A stretch of 47,962 nt of DNA, taken from positions 1 to 47,962 of the forward strand of contig CAMASN010000021.1 in the NCBI GenBank assembly GCA_945861025.1, written 5' to 3'. The stretch comes from Ferrithrix thermotolerans DSM 19514. Lineage in GTDB: Bacteria; Actinomycetota; Acidimicrobiia; Acidimicrobiales; Ilumatobacteraceae. How positions within the stretch are numbered: position 1 is the first letter of the stretch; each line of letters begins with the position of its first letter. The notes below the pieces were generated by a model. The model saw only the letters and a list, made by a program, of their open reading frames with translations. It ran no database searches and had not been told where the DNA came from. Both the position numbers and the translations under genes were made by a program. Shown piece after piece: positions 34,659 to 43,109 of the stretch.

Positions 34659-35744
34659 CTAGCCGCGTGAGTAGACGACCGATTGATACGCCTGCTCGAG
34701 CTGCTGAGCGACCGCCTGCCACGTGAGCGTTTGGTTGGCGTGCTTGGCGACGAGCTCGCTTCTCGTTCGTGAGGCAATCCCGATGAGGCGTGCTGCCGCC
34801 GTGGCATCACCGGGGGCAAACGTGCCGATCAATTCGCCGACGATTGAGCGATGCGATGGGATGCCCGTAACCACCGGTACGCAACCCTCGGTGATCGCTT
34901 CAATGAGCGAGTAACCGGATCCTTCGCGCCAACTCGTAGACAGCACGATGTCGGCAGCCTGATACCAACTCGCCATCTCGCTAGCGCTCACCGGATCATG
35001 GATGTGTACATGCGCACCGAGATCTCCTAGGGCAGAGATGGCGGCACGCACCTGTGGTTCGAGTGATCGATCGGTGGCCAGCAGATGCAGATGCGCATTG
35101 GGAACTTCGCTCGCAACCGCCTGCGCGAAAGCAGCGACGGCCGCAAGCGGATCCTTCGAATCGATGAGACGGCCAACCCACAACACAGCGGGGCTGCCCG
35201 CAAGGTGAACCGGCGCCAAGGAACTGACACGGCCGCTTGGCAACGTGCTAGCAGCCTCGAGCACCTCGAAGCATGTAGCGGTTTCGGAAATCATGCGGCG
35301 ATCAATGAACGGCTGGGCCTGGCCGAATAAGGCACCGGTGAAGAGGTAGCCGTCGACAGAGCGACGCACAATGCGATGCGCCAACACCGTGCGCCGATGG
35401 CCCGGCGTCTCGCCATGATGTTGCAGCACAATCGCGGCCGTGCGATGAACCGCCCTGCCCAGACGAAGGTTGAGCCGCGTGAATCCGAACCCATGCACGT
35501 GCACGACATCGGGGCTCCACTGCGCAACCTCGCGAACCAAAGCAGAGTCGGTCCTCGTGAAGCGATACGTCACACCATCTCGCTGAACAACAGCTGGTGC
35601 GAGCGTGGTTCGACACGCCACCATCACGTCGAGATCGGCGTGCTCGCTCAGCGCTTTTGCTTGCAAGACCACCGACGGCCAACCATCGAGCGTTTGCTCG
35701 GGATCAGCGCTGGTTGCTGGGGGCATCACGATGGCGACGCGCAT
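34659..35744 (-). CDS. Glycosyltransferase family 4
   Basis: 361 aa from ATG 35744, only 2 nt after the upstream TGA; the 21-codon upstream extension overlaps the previous gene and is rejected. GT-B fold: N-terminal MRVAIVMPPATSADPEQTLDG, VVHVHGFGFTRLNLRLGRA, then AVLWVGRLIDSKDPLAAVAA and the donor motif WREGSGYSLIEAITEGCVPV (ExxxxxxxE). It transfers a sugar from a nucleotide-sugar to a lipid- or glycan-linked acceptor at the cytoplasmic membrane face. Probably translated together with the nucleotidyltransferase and radical SAM genes. Confidence 0.9.
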   Translation of the reverse strand: MRVAIVMPPATSADPEQTLDGWPSVVLQAKALSEHADLDVMVACRTTLAPAVVQRDGVTYRFTRTDSALVREVAQWSPDVVHVHGFGFTRLNLRLGRAVHRTAAIVLQHHGETPGHRRTVLAHRIVRRSVDGYLFTGALFGQAQPFIDRRMISETATCFEVLEAASTLPSGRVSSLAPVHLAGSPAVLWVGRLIDSKDPLAAVAAFAQAVASEVPNAHLHLLATDRSLEPQVRAAISALGDLGAHVHIHDPVSASEMASWYQAADIVLSTSWREGSGYSLIEAITEGCVPVVTGIPSHRSIVGELIGTFAPGDATAAARLIGIASRTRSELVAKHANQTLTWQAVAQQLEQAYQSVVYSRG

Positions 35745-35746
35745 TG

Positions 35747-36760
35747 TCACCGTCGTCCGATGAGGCGGCGCACCGCTGCCGAGACACTGCGCGAGCCATG
35801 GGGCCACACCATCTGGTCAACTACTGCGACGCGTTCGCGCACCGACTGTGTAAAGGCCAGACGCCAGCGGAACGACGTGCGCGTGTTGGGGTCGCGCAAC
35901 ACGTCTGCAGGCGATGCGTTGCCAAGCATGCGACGCGCAGCGCGTGGCAGCCGCTCGATCTCGCGTGACACCACTGCATCGGGCAACAGGCCAGGCATCA
36001 GTTGCTGCACCAACCACAGGCCCGGCGCGGTAAGGCGCGGATCGGTGAGCGCGATGAGTTGATTCGCGCGCTGCCAATCGATGGGTCGCCGTGCGCACCA
36101 CCACACATCGACCACGTTCACGGATCGAACCTCGGCACGCACCACAGTTGAGGCGAGGTGACCCAACACGTGAACCGTGAGCGCCTCGTGGTCGAACGGC
36201 ATCGACTCAACAGCGAATCCGCGCACTGTGTAGCCATGCAGAAACTCGATCCACCCCGGGTGCACCTCGACGCGACCGTTGTGATCGGCCGACTCGCCGT
36301 CGGTGCGGCCCACGCCACCGTTGCCCCACGAAAGAAACGTGTCTTCGTAGTCGGTTGAATCGATTGCCCGAAGCCCACCTGCGATGAGCGCAGCGGCGGC
36401 TTGTGATCGCTGTGCGGCGGGCACGATGAGATCGATGTCAGCCATGGGCCTCGTACCCTCCATGCCCCACACGCCCTGCAGCAGCGCTGCGCCTTTCACA
36501 GCAACCGCCGGCACTGCGTGCTGCTTGAGCGCTGCCATCACCGTGGGTAGTAACTCACCAAAACGGCGCACGCGCTCACTCACTTGTTCACGTTGCTCGG
36601 CGACGAATACCACGACATCGGGCGAAGCGTCGCCAAACAAGTCGAGCGAGCCAGCAAGCGCTGTGAGTCCAGTGGCGAGTCCCGTGAGTTGCACCTGCTC
36701 GAGCGACCATGGCTCAAGGCGTGCCGGTTCACCCTCGAGTCGTGCGAGTACCGCCTGCAA
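35747..36760 (-). CDS. Nucleotidyltransferase-fold protein (NTP_transf_5 type)
   Basis: 337 aa with a TTG start at 36760; an in-frame stop lies just upstream and no ATG/GTG precedes the conserved part. The key segment is AVAVKGAALLQGVWGMEGTR, then PMADIDLIVP, an Asp-x-Asp metal site typical of the uncharacterised nucleotidyltransferase family PF14907. This family often sits beside HPr-kinase-like, asparagine-synthase-like and glycosyltransferase genes in surface-polysaccharide or lasso-peptide clusters. Here it pairs with a GT4 and faces an HprK-like kinase. Start is the weak point; family call moderately firm. Confidence 0.82.
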   Translation of the reverse strand: MQAVLARLEGEPARLEPWSLEQVQLTGLATGLTALAGSLDLFGDASPDVVVFVAEQREQVSERVRRFGELLPTVMAALKQHAVPAVAVKGAALLQGVWGMEGTRPMADIDLIVPAAQRSQAAAALIAGGLRAIDSTDYEDTFLSWGNGGVGRTDGESADHNGRVEVHPGWIEFLHGYTVRGFAVESMPFDHEALTVHVLGHLASTVVRAEVRSVNVVDVWWCARRPIDWQRANQLIALTDPRLTAPGLWLVQQLMPGLLPDAVVSREIERLPRAARRMLGNASPADVLRDPNTRTSFRWRLAFTQSVRERVAVVDQMVWPHGSRSVSAAVRRLIGRR

Positions 36761-36783
36761 TAACTCAAGTTGTCGGAGGCGAA

Positions 36784-36814
36784 GGTCACTAGTGATGGGC
36801 GAACACTAGTCACC
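36784..36814. promoter_or_regulatory. Inverted repeat with two ACTAGT cores in a divergent promoter region
   Basis: GGTCACTAGTG (36784-36794) and CACTAGTCACC (36804-36814) form an 11-bp inverted repeat with one mismatch. Each half carries the palindrome ACTAGT, spaced 17 bp apart. It lies in the 91 bp between the divergent nucleotidyltransferase and GT4 genes, so it is a candidate operator for the cluster. Confidence 0.45.
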
Positions 36815-36851
36815 TCACGGGGCAAGCGTCTCCGCTCTGCCAGACTGTGTC

Positions 36852-38027
36852 GTGCGCGTAGTGCTGGTGGTGCCGGGAGGTGTGGATCAACCCGGATCTG
36901 ATCGGGTGATTCCGTTCATTCACGATCTGATTCAGCGCCTCGCTGTCGAGAACACGGTCACCATCATCGCCATCGGACACAATCCAGAGCCAGGCGAATG
37001 GACGCTGTACGACTGCGACGTCATCAACGTGTCCATCGGCAATCACAGCCGCAGCGATGTGTTACGAGCCGTGCGCGAAGCAGTTCGCATAGCGGGCCGC
37101 GGTGGTCGAGCCTGTCGGCCCGATGTGGTGCATGGATTGTGGGCCGGAGTTACAGGCCTCGCTGCCGCAGCTATCGGCCGCCGATATCGGGTGCCATCGG
37201 TGGTCACGTTGTGCGGCGGCGAACTCGCCGCGATTCCCGAAATTGGCTACGGCGGAGGCCTCACGGGCGGGGGCAAGCTGCTGGCTCGAACAGCACTGCG
37301 CCTACCCACCGCAACTACGGCAGCAACCGAGTGGATGCGAGCGCACGCTGCTGCAACGGGCGCACCTATTGACGAGCTCATCCCGCTCGGCGCAGATCGC
37401 GCGCGGTTTCTCCCGGCGGCAGCACCAGCCACGGGCGCGCACATTGTTCAGGTCGCCAGCCTCAACGCAGTGAAAGATCAATACCTCGCGCTGAACGCCT
37501 TCGCGATCGTGCTCGCAGCGCGACCCGATGCCACGCTCACGCTGGCCGGAGTAGACACGATGCATGGCAAACACTCCTCCCTCGCTGAGGCCCTTGGCAT
37601 TGCGAACGCAGTCAGATTTGTTGGTTTCGTGCAGCCCGACGATCTGTGCGAGCTCTACCAATCAGCCGCAGTTCATCTCAACACGTCATGGCACGATGCC
37701 GGTCCATTGGCGGTTGTCGAGGCTGCGTTGTGCGGGGTGTGCACCGTGGGCACCCGCGTGGGGCACGTGTCAGATTTTGCGTCGTTGCCGGAGCCTGCAG
37801 CAGTTGCGGTCGATCACAACGCCCAAGCGGTTGCTGCAGGCGTGCTGCGACTCTTGAACGACTCCACCGCACGCGCCGCCATCGCCGAACGAGCGCACGC
37901 GTGGGCGTCGCTGCACAACGCCGACGCAACTGCAGCAGCCTTCGAGACGCTCTACCGCAGGCTTGCAGCCAGATCGTCGAGAGCCTCGGCCGCGGCCAAC
38001 GGCGAGAGCCCCCGCCGCAACACATAG
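36852..38027 (+). CDS. Glycosyltransferase family 4
   Basis: 391 aa, GTG start. GT-B architecture: N-terminal MRVVLVVPGGVDQPGSDRV, DVVHGLWAGVTGLAAAAIGR, then IVQVASLNAVKDQYLALNAF and the C-terminal SWHDAGPLAVVEAALCGVCT donor site. The last ~17 residues form a basic tail (SSRASAAANGESPRRNT) that is read from within the 3' end of the convergent HprK-like gene (76-bp overlap), perhaps after loss of an earlier stop. A cytosolic or membrane-associated retaining glycosyltransferase; substrates unknown. Confidence 0.9.
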   Translation: MRVVLVVPGGVDQPGSDRVIPFIHDLIQRLAVENTVTIIAIGHNPEPGEWTLYDCDVINVSIGNHSRSDVLRAVREAVRIAGRGGRACRPDVVHGLWAGVTGLAAAAIGRRYRVPSVVTLCGGELAAIPEIGYGGGLTGGGKLLARTALRLPTATTAATEWMRAHAAATGAPIDELIPLGADRARFLPAAAPATGAHIVQVASLNAVKDQYLALNAFAIVLAARPDATLTLAGVDTMHGKHSSLAEALGIANAVRFVGFVQPDDLCELYQSAAVHLNTSWHDAGPLAVVEAALCGVCTVGTRVGHVSDFASLPEPAAVAVDHNAQAVAAGVLRLLNDSTARAAIAERAHAWASLHNADATAAAFETLYRRLAARSSRASAAANGESPRRNT

Positions 38028-38872
38028 GTGGGTCGGTCCAACAACCCGTCGGCCCATTGTGACGAGATGTGCTCGCGCTCGGTGGGTAGCGACGCCGCCC
38101 AGAACCGCTCGGTCGCTTCGGACTGGCTGACCGGCAGGAGCGAAAACTCGGTGTCGGGATCGAGCAACACAACTGCGTGCACTTCTTGCAACGCCACCTG
38201 CTGCGACTCGGGCGGATAGATGGCAATCTTGCAACCCTCTTCAGAGGTGTGCGGCACCGGTTCGATGTCGCGAATCTCATCGAAACGAGCCGCAGCGTCT
38301 TGGGTCATCAACATTCGCCATGGGTAGCCGGCGAAGACCCCCGCCGGCTGTTGTACAGCGGCGTACAACCAATCGTCGCTGGTGATTCCCATGCCGCGAC
38401 GCAGACATGAATACGTCAACGTGCTTTTGCCAGCACCCGATGGACCGCGCAGCATCAACCCGATTCCGTCACGCGAAACCAGCGCGCTATGCACCGCTAC
38501 GAGCCGCTCGTGATGAACGTGCATCGCTGTGAACGCCGACTCGACAAACAAACGCACACCGTCGTCAATAGGCAACAACGATTGGGCCAGCGAGATCTCG
38601 CCAATGCCCGCAGCAAAGTTCACGACCGCGTGGGATGTGCCGCAGCGCACCGTGATTTGCTCGGCATTGATGTCGGCGGCCACCGATGGCCACCCCGGAT
38701 CGCTGGCACCCGCATCGTGCACGCTCACATTGAGATGCAACGAGCCGCCGATTGCGAGACCCTCGGGATAGCGACCAAGGCCGCGCTGAACGGCCGCAAT
38801 CACTTCTTGCGATTGGGTTTGCACCACCAGTTCGCTACCGAACGGGTAAATGCGAAGGATCGGCAAAGACAT
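37952..38872 (-). CDS. HPr kinase-related (HprK-like) ATPase
   Basis: 306 aa from ATG 38872. The P-loop is LMLRGPSGAGKSTLTYSCLR and the following GITSDDWLYAA matches the acidic DD motif of HprK-type kinases. The N-terminal ~150 residues are beta-rich and unrelated to HprK's regulatory domain. HprK homologues of this kind ('HprK-related kinase A') occur in exopolysaccharide and lasso-peptide loci, where some phosphorylate peptides. Its 3' end overlaps the GT4 gene by 76 bp on the opposite strand. No HPr or PTS gene is nearby, so classical carbon-catabolite signalling is unlikely. Confidence 0.85.
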   Translation of the reverse strand: MSLPILRIYPFGSELVVQTQSQEVIAAVQRGLGRYPEGLAIGGSLHLNVSVHDAGASDPGWPSVAADINAEQITVRCGTSHAVVNFAAGIGEISLAQSLLPIDDGVRLFVESAFTAMHVHHERLVAVHSALVSRDGIGLMLRGPSGAGKSTLTYSCLRRGMGITSDDWLYAAVQQPAGVFAGYPWRMLMTQDAAARFDEIRDIEPVPHTSEEGCKIAIYPPESQQVALQEVHAVVLLDPDTEFSLLPVSQSEATERFWAASLPTEREHISSQWADGLLDRPTYVLRRGLSPLAAAEALDDLAASLR

Positions 38873-38951
38873 CGCCCGAACGGTACCCAACACTTTGCAC
38901 TCTCATACGGTCGAGCAAGACACCTATCATCACGAACAGCGAAGGGAAGCC

Positions 38952-40253
38952 ATGACCACGATCGATCTCAGCACGTATGACCCGATGAATCGCGAGATTC
39001 AACAGTGCCCCTTTCCGCACTACGCAGCTCTTCGCGAACATGGCCCCTTGTTCCGCCACGAGCCCACCGGGATGTACTTCGTGTCTCGTTTAGAGACGAT
39101 GCGCGTTGTCCTGCGAGACACCGAAACATTCTCATCGAAATCCTCGAATGCGGGCACCGCTCCCCCGCCCGAACTCATGGCCGAGCTGGTTGCCTTGTCA
39201 CGTCAGGGCGTACCACGAGTAGACACCATGCTCACCCTTGACCCACCCGCTCACACCCGCTACCGCAAGACCGTGGCTGGCGCTTTCAACGTGCGGCGCA
39301 TTCAGGGACTTGCGCCGCGAATTCGCGAGCTCGCCGACGAACTCATCAATGCGTTCCCCAACCACGGCAACGTCGACTTCATGAATGCGTTTGCGATTCC
39401 GCTGCCCGTGCGGGTGATCTCGCACATGCTCAACGTGCCCGCCGAGCGAGAGGCCGACATCAAGCGTTGGTCCGACGATGCAGTGGCTTCGCTGGGCACC
39501 CGCCTCACACCCGAGCGCGTTGTCGAAGCAGCGCGCGGTGTGCTCGAGTCGCAGTTGTTCTTCATCGCCCAATTTGCCGACCGACGCCAGAATCCGCAAG
39601 ACGACTTCACCTCCGATCTCGTGAACGCCACGTTCGAAGACGCCGACGGAACCACCCGAAATCTCACCGATGCCGAGATGTTTTCGATTGTGCAACAACT
39701 GATGGTGGCCGGCAACGAAACCACAACAAAGTTGTTTAGCGAAGGCATGAAACTGCTGCTCGAGAATGCTCAGTGGTGGCAGCGAATCGTGAGTGAACCA
39801 GCGTTGATCCCTTCGGTCATCGAAGAAGTGCTCCGCATGGCCAGCCCCAACCAGGGCCTGTTTCGCGTGGTCACCCGAGACACCGAACTCGAGGGAGTGC
39901 CACTAAAAAAAGGCGCTCGACTGTGGGTGATGTTCGGTGCGGCCAATCGCGACGAGCGAACGTTCGCCGAGGCCGAAACGTTCAACCCCGAGCGCGACAA
40001 CCTGTCGCAACACATTGCATTCGGTTTCGGGGCGCACTTCTGCATTGGCGCACCGTTGTCCAGGCTTGAGGCGCGCATCGGATTCGAAGCACTCTCCGAA
40101 CGGCTCGCGCATGTCGAGTTTGCGCCCGGCAACACGTTCGAATACGAGCCCAGCTACATCCTGCGTGGCCTCAAGAATCTCGATCTCATCGTGCAGCGAC
40201 CTGCCGCCGAGTTGGTCGAGCCCGGCAGCGCAGCGCCGTCCGCAACTCAATAG
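38952..40253 (+). CDS. Cytochrome P450, third copy
   Basis: 433 aa from ATG 38952 (GGGAAG just upstream); the extension to 38850 is antisense to the HprK-like gene and rejected. I-helix LMVAGNETTTKLFSEG, ExxR EEVLRMASP, heme loop FGFGAHFCIGAPLSRLE. The opening NREIQQCPFPHYAALREHGP is typical of soluble actinobacterial class I P450s. No redox partner is encoded in the window. Followed by palindrome copy 3 and converging with a hydrolase. Confidence 0.95.
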   Translation: MTTIDLSTYDPMNREIQQCPFPHYAALREHGPLFRHEPTGMYFVSRLETMRVVLRDTETFSSKSSNAGTAPPPELMAELVALSRQGVPRVDTMLTLDPPAHTRYRKTVAGAFNVRRIQGLAPRIRELADELINAFPNHGNVDFMNAFAIPLPVRVISHMLNVPAEREADIKRWSDDAVASLGTRLTPERVVEAARGVLESQLFFIAQFADRRQNPQDDFTSDLVNATFEDADGTTRNLTDAEMFSIVQQLMVAGNETTTKLFSEGMKLLLENAQWWQRIVSEPALIPSVIEEVLRMASPNQGLFRVVTRDTELEGVPLKKGARLWVMFGAANRDERTFAEAETFNPERDNLSQHIAFGFGAHFCIGAPLSRLEARIGFEALSERLAHVEFAPGNTFEYEPSYILRGLKNLDLIVQRPAAELVEPGSAAPSATQ

Positions 40254-40266
40254 CGCGCCGCCAACT

Positions 40267-40296
40267 CACCCACCCCCAGCCCACCCACCCCCAGCC
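40267..40296. repeat. Perfect 15-bp tandem repeat (x2), C-rich leader of palindrome copy 3
   Basis: CACCCACCCCCAGCC is repeated twice without mismatch, 11 bp before the palindrome. It parallels the 15-16-bp tandem repeats that precede copy 1. Confidence 0.85.
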
Positions 40297-40307
40297 CTCA
40301 ACATTGC

Positions 40308-40364
40308 TGCATGGGCGCGCTTTGGGACAGCAGTTGATTCCGCCTCCCAAACCGCGCCCATGCA
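40308..40364 (+). repeat. Dispersed palindromic element, copy 3
   Basis: 57 bp. 20-nt arms (TGCATGGGCGCG then CTTTGGGA, and the complement) with one mismatch and an enlarged 17-nt loop, which still begins CAGCAGTTG. It lies in the 202 bp between the convergent P450 and hydrolase genes. Confidence 0.88.
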
Positions 40365-40377
40365 AAAGGGATTGCGG

Positions 40378-40445
40378 CGGATAGTGAGGGTGACGGCCGC
40401 GGAGGGTGAGTGCGGATAGTGAGGGCGGCGGAGGGTGACGGCCGG
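40378..40445. repeat. Imperfect G-rich direct repeats after palindrome copy 3
   Basis: CGGATAGTGAGGG occurs at 40378 and 40413, and CGGAGGGTGA at 40400 and 40429, interleaved with GGTGACGGCCG. This is a duplicated, degenerate G-rich block. Confidence 0.65.
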
Positions 40446-40455
40446 GGCGGATGGA

Positions 40456-42054
40456 TCAGCCGGGGTTGCCGATGGTCGACGCTTCGGCGACCGCCTTCAG
40501 CTGCTTGGCATCGGCAGCGAGCAGTGCACCCGACGCAACGGCGCTATCGACTGCGGCATTCCACTTGCTCACGAACGTGGCGTGATCGGGATAGGCCGCG
40601 GCAAGCTGCGCCGCATCGAACGGAACCGTGGTGCCGAACAATCCGCAAAAGCTAGTGCCGGTCTGACCGAAGCCTGAGAGCTTGGCGAGCGGCACATCTA
40701 CATGCGGTGTACGAATACCACCCGTTGCGTTACCTGCCGGGTCGAGCACAACGCCGGTCTTGTCGGCGTTGAGCGGGATGCGCGGCATGATTGGCGGCAA
40801 CGTGCCTTGCGAAACCCACGCGTTCAACGCAGCGATTGCACTGCGCAGCACATACGTGTGCGGGCCGGCATTGATTCCGAGATCGCACGTGATGACCCCG
40901 CCGTAGATCGAGTTGTTCGGCGTGAGCAGCGCAGCGAACAGTGCTGCATCGCCAGCACCTGAGCCATCGTCGGAGTCACCAATACCCAGGCTGTACAGAT
41001 CGGCGTGCGCAGTGCCAGGGACTTCCCATGCGCGAACAAAATCGGTGTCGGGCTGCTCGGCGCGGCCATAGCCAAGACGGTCACCCAGCATGTCGGTCTC
41101 TGACAAGAAGTTGAGCACCGGCACGCGAAGATCGGAGCGGATGAGCGTTGGGTCTGGTGCAGCGATATCTGGCAGAGGTGTCTGCGACAGCGCAGCGCCA
41201 ACAGCCCCGCGGCTGTGGATGAGGAATCCGTCGTACACGTTCGCAATCGAGGCAATGGCGTTGACATAGGTGTTCAAGCGGAATGCCGACTGCGACTCTC
41301 CGAATGCAATCACGTGCTTGGGTTCGAGACCGCCGAGCACTTGCGCTGCTTGGGTACGCACTACGGCTCCGGCTTGGCTGAACATGTCGTACGAATAGCT
41401 GTCGCCAGGGTGGCTGAGCGCTGCGTAGCGATCAGGATCTGCAGCCTTCAACGCCAGCGCTGCGCCAAGCGCGTTGCCGCCCCCAACGATGCCCACTGAC
41501 TGCGCCGACACGCCGACCCATGTCCAACCAGATCGGATGAGCTCGGTGTGAGCGAAGCTCCAGTCGGGGGCGTTGTCGAATCCGGCGGTCACGTTGAACC
41601 ACTCGACCGCAACGCTGCCGTTGAACTTCGCGCCGTCGATGGGGCGACGAACAACGATGCGTGTTGTGAACGGCGCTGGTGTGCCTTCGTTAATCGTCCA
41701 GTTGCCATCGCTGCTCAGAGGCGTGGCCGACGAGTACGACGCAGCGTTGCCCGACAAGAAAAACTCTTCTTGGGTGTAGCCAACAGTCGCGAGATCAAGT
41801 CCGCCAATTCCCATGACGATGCCACCCTTGCCGCCAGTGATGGGACCCGTGACAGTGGCTGCGCCGACAGCATCGGGCACGAAGGCGGGCCGCGCCACGG
41901 TTGTGGTGGGTGCGTCAGTAGCAGCCGAGGTTGATGCAACCGTGGCGGACGCCGCGGTGTCGCCACCGCTCGAGCCCGACGATGAACACGATGAGACGCC
42001 CAAAAGCGTTACAGCGAAAAAGAATGCGAGTGCGGGCCGCGTTACGTGGCTCAT
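40456..42054 (-). CDS. Secreted lipoprotein, alpha/beta-hydrolase domain-containing
   Basis: 532 aa from ATG 42054 with AGGGGG about 5 nt upstream. The signal peptide ends in a lipobox (FFAVTLLGVSSCSSS), followed by a Ser/Thr/Ala-rich linker. Catalytic region: VIAFGESQSAFRLNTYVNAI contains the nucleophile GESQS, VPVLNFLSETDMLGD supplies the acid, and VPGTAHADLY the His. This matches the alpha/beta hydrolase domain family (tannase-like fold, often called Abhydrolase_10). Membrane-anchored outside the cell, it probably hydrolyses an ester or lactone before uptake. Substrate unknown. Confidence 0.88.
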   Translation of the reverse strand: MSHVTRPALAFFFAVTLLGVSSCSSSGSSGGDTAASATVASTSAATDAPTTTVARPAFVPDAVGAATVTGPITGGKGGIVMGIGGLDLATVGYTQEEFFLSGNAASYSSATPLSSDGNWTINEGTPAPFTTRIVVRRPIDGAKFNGSVAVEWFNVTAGFDNAPDWSFAHTELIRSGWTWVGVSAQSVGIVGGGNALGAALALKAADPDRYAALSHPGDSYSYDMFSQAGAVVRTQAAQVLGGLEPKHVIAFGESQSAFRLNTYVNAIASIANVYDGFLIHSRGAVGAALSQTPLPDIAAPDPTLIRSDLRVPVLNFLSETDMLGDRLGYGRAEQPDTDFVRAWEVPGTAHADLYSLGIGDSDDGSGAGDAALFAALLTPNNSIYGGVITCDLGINAGPHTYVLRSAIAALNAWVSQGTLPPIMPRIPLNADKTGVVLDPAGNATGGIRTPHVDVPLAKLSGFGQTGTSFCGLFGTTVPFDAAQLAAAYPDHATFVSKWNAAVDSAVASGALLAADAKQLKAVAEASTIGNPG

Positions 42055-42151
42055 GGATCCCCCTGATGATCGATTGGATCGCGACATCAACGAGGCGAAC
42101 CGGCTCTGAGCCTTACATATGCAAGAGACCAGATCGCTAGCTCGGCGCCAA

Positions 42152-42988
42152 TTACCAGGTCGCTGACTTCTCGAGACGGTTGACCGATGGGCGCAGGATG
42201 AGCGCGTAGGTGTCGGCAATTGCGGGCTCGCGATGATCCTTCTGAGCAGCCAATCGCGCCGGATCGGCAACCACTGCCATAAATGCAGCCTTGCTTGGGA
42301 ATGCGTTGAACCGCACCTGATCCCATTGGCGGCCATCGCCCATGATGGTTCCCTGCACCTGATACCAACCGTTCACGCGCGCACCGTGCGGCACCGCAAC
42401 GGCGCCCGCAGCGTTTTGGTACGCCACCATGTCGACCAATCCGCCATCGACATATTTGATGACATGCATGACCACGACAGGACCATCGTCTTCGGTGGCT
42501 GGGTGCGGCACATCGGCCCATGACGGCTGCTCGATGGGCTTTGGCACATCGATTGGGGTGCAGCCCATCACAATGGTTTCGGCCATGCCGGCTTCCTTGT
42601 GAACGTGCTTCTCTTTGAAGTCGGTGCGTGACTGCATGTCGATGAACGAGCGACCTGTTGGATAGCGCACTACGGCAATGCGATCCCACATCGGGGCATC
42701 GCCGAGCAATTGCGTATCGACTTCGGCGAGGAACACCATCGACGCGCCAATGGCTGCCAGCGGACCGACCGGGGCATAGAGGTCGTCGGCTTCGCGACCG
42801 CTGATGTTGAGCTCGGTACCATCGGTGTAGTCGGCCTTCTCGCGGTACTTCATTAAGTTGACCATGTAGACCGGACCGTCTTCGTCGGCAGGTGTGGTGG
42901 CCAAACGAATCGCGTATTCGGTATCGACTTGGCCGTAGCGAACGGCGGCGTGGCGCTGTGATGAACCGGCGTCGGGAGTGTTCGTCAT
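42152..42988 (-). CDS. Duplicated dimeric alpha-beta barrel protein (DUF1330/NIPSNAP-like)
   Basis: 278 aa with GAGGA about 5 nt before the ATG. Two ferredoxin-like halves can be seen: GPVYMVNLMKYREKADYTDG to the central DAPMWDRIAVVRYPTGRSFI, and GPVVVMHVIKYVDGG to DQVRFNAFPSKAAFMAVVAD. Each has the strand-helix pattern with a conserved GR/W...V(R)(Y/F) edge typical of DUF1330/NIPSNAP proteins. Such folds bind small hydrophobic ligands or act as monooxygenase or isomerase partners. The gene is divergent from an aldo/keto reductase across a clear palindromic operator. Confidence 0.75.
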   Translation of the reverse strand: MTNTPDAGSSQRHAAVRYGQVDTEYAIRLATTPADEDGPVYMVNLMKYREKADYTDGTELNISGREADDLYAPVGPLAAIGASMVFLAEVDTQLLGDAPMWDRIAVVRYPTGRSFIDMQSRTDFKEKHVHKEAGMAETIVMGCTPIDVPKPIEQPSWADVPHPATEDDGPVVVMHVIKYVDGGLVDMVAYQNAAGAVAVPHGARVNGWYQVQGTIMGDGRQWDQVRFNAFPSKAAFMAVVADPARLAAQKDHREPAIADTYALILRPSVNRLEKSATW

Positions 42989-43055
42989 GGTGTCCTCTGA
43001 AGTCGTTGAGTCGATGGCTTGCGGCTCATCGAAGTTGGTAGCCCAAACCTAGTAT

Positions 43056-43074
43056 TTGTCATCGGCGATGACAA
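43056..43074. promoter_or_regulatory. Palindromic operator TTGTCATC-GGC-GATGACAA
   Basis: A perfect 8-3-8 inverted repeat midway in the 126 bp between divergent genes, with TTGTCA-like -35 possibilities on each strand and an AT-rich edge. The size and symmetry suit a TetR- or GntR-type repressor that would control both genes. No cognate regulator gene is adjacent. Confidence 0.6.
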
Positions 43075-43103
43075 TTAATACGCGGCGCTCGATCGATGGC
43101 GGC

Positions 43104-43109
43104 CATAAT
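43104..43109 (+). promoter_or_regulatory. Candidate leaderless -10 box (CATAAT)
   Basis: CATAAT ends 5 nt before the ATG of the aldo/keto reductase and no Shine-Dalgarno sequence is present, so the transcript is probably leaderless. The operator at 43056-43074 lies just upstream. Confidence 0.45.
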
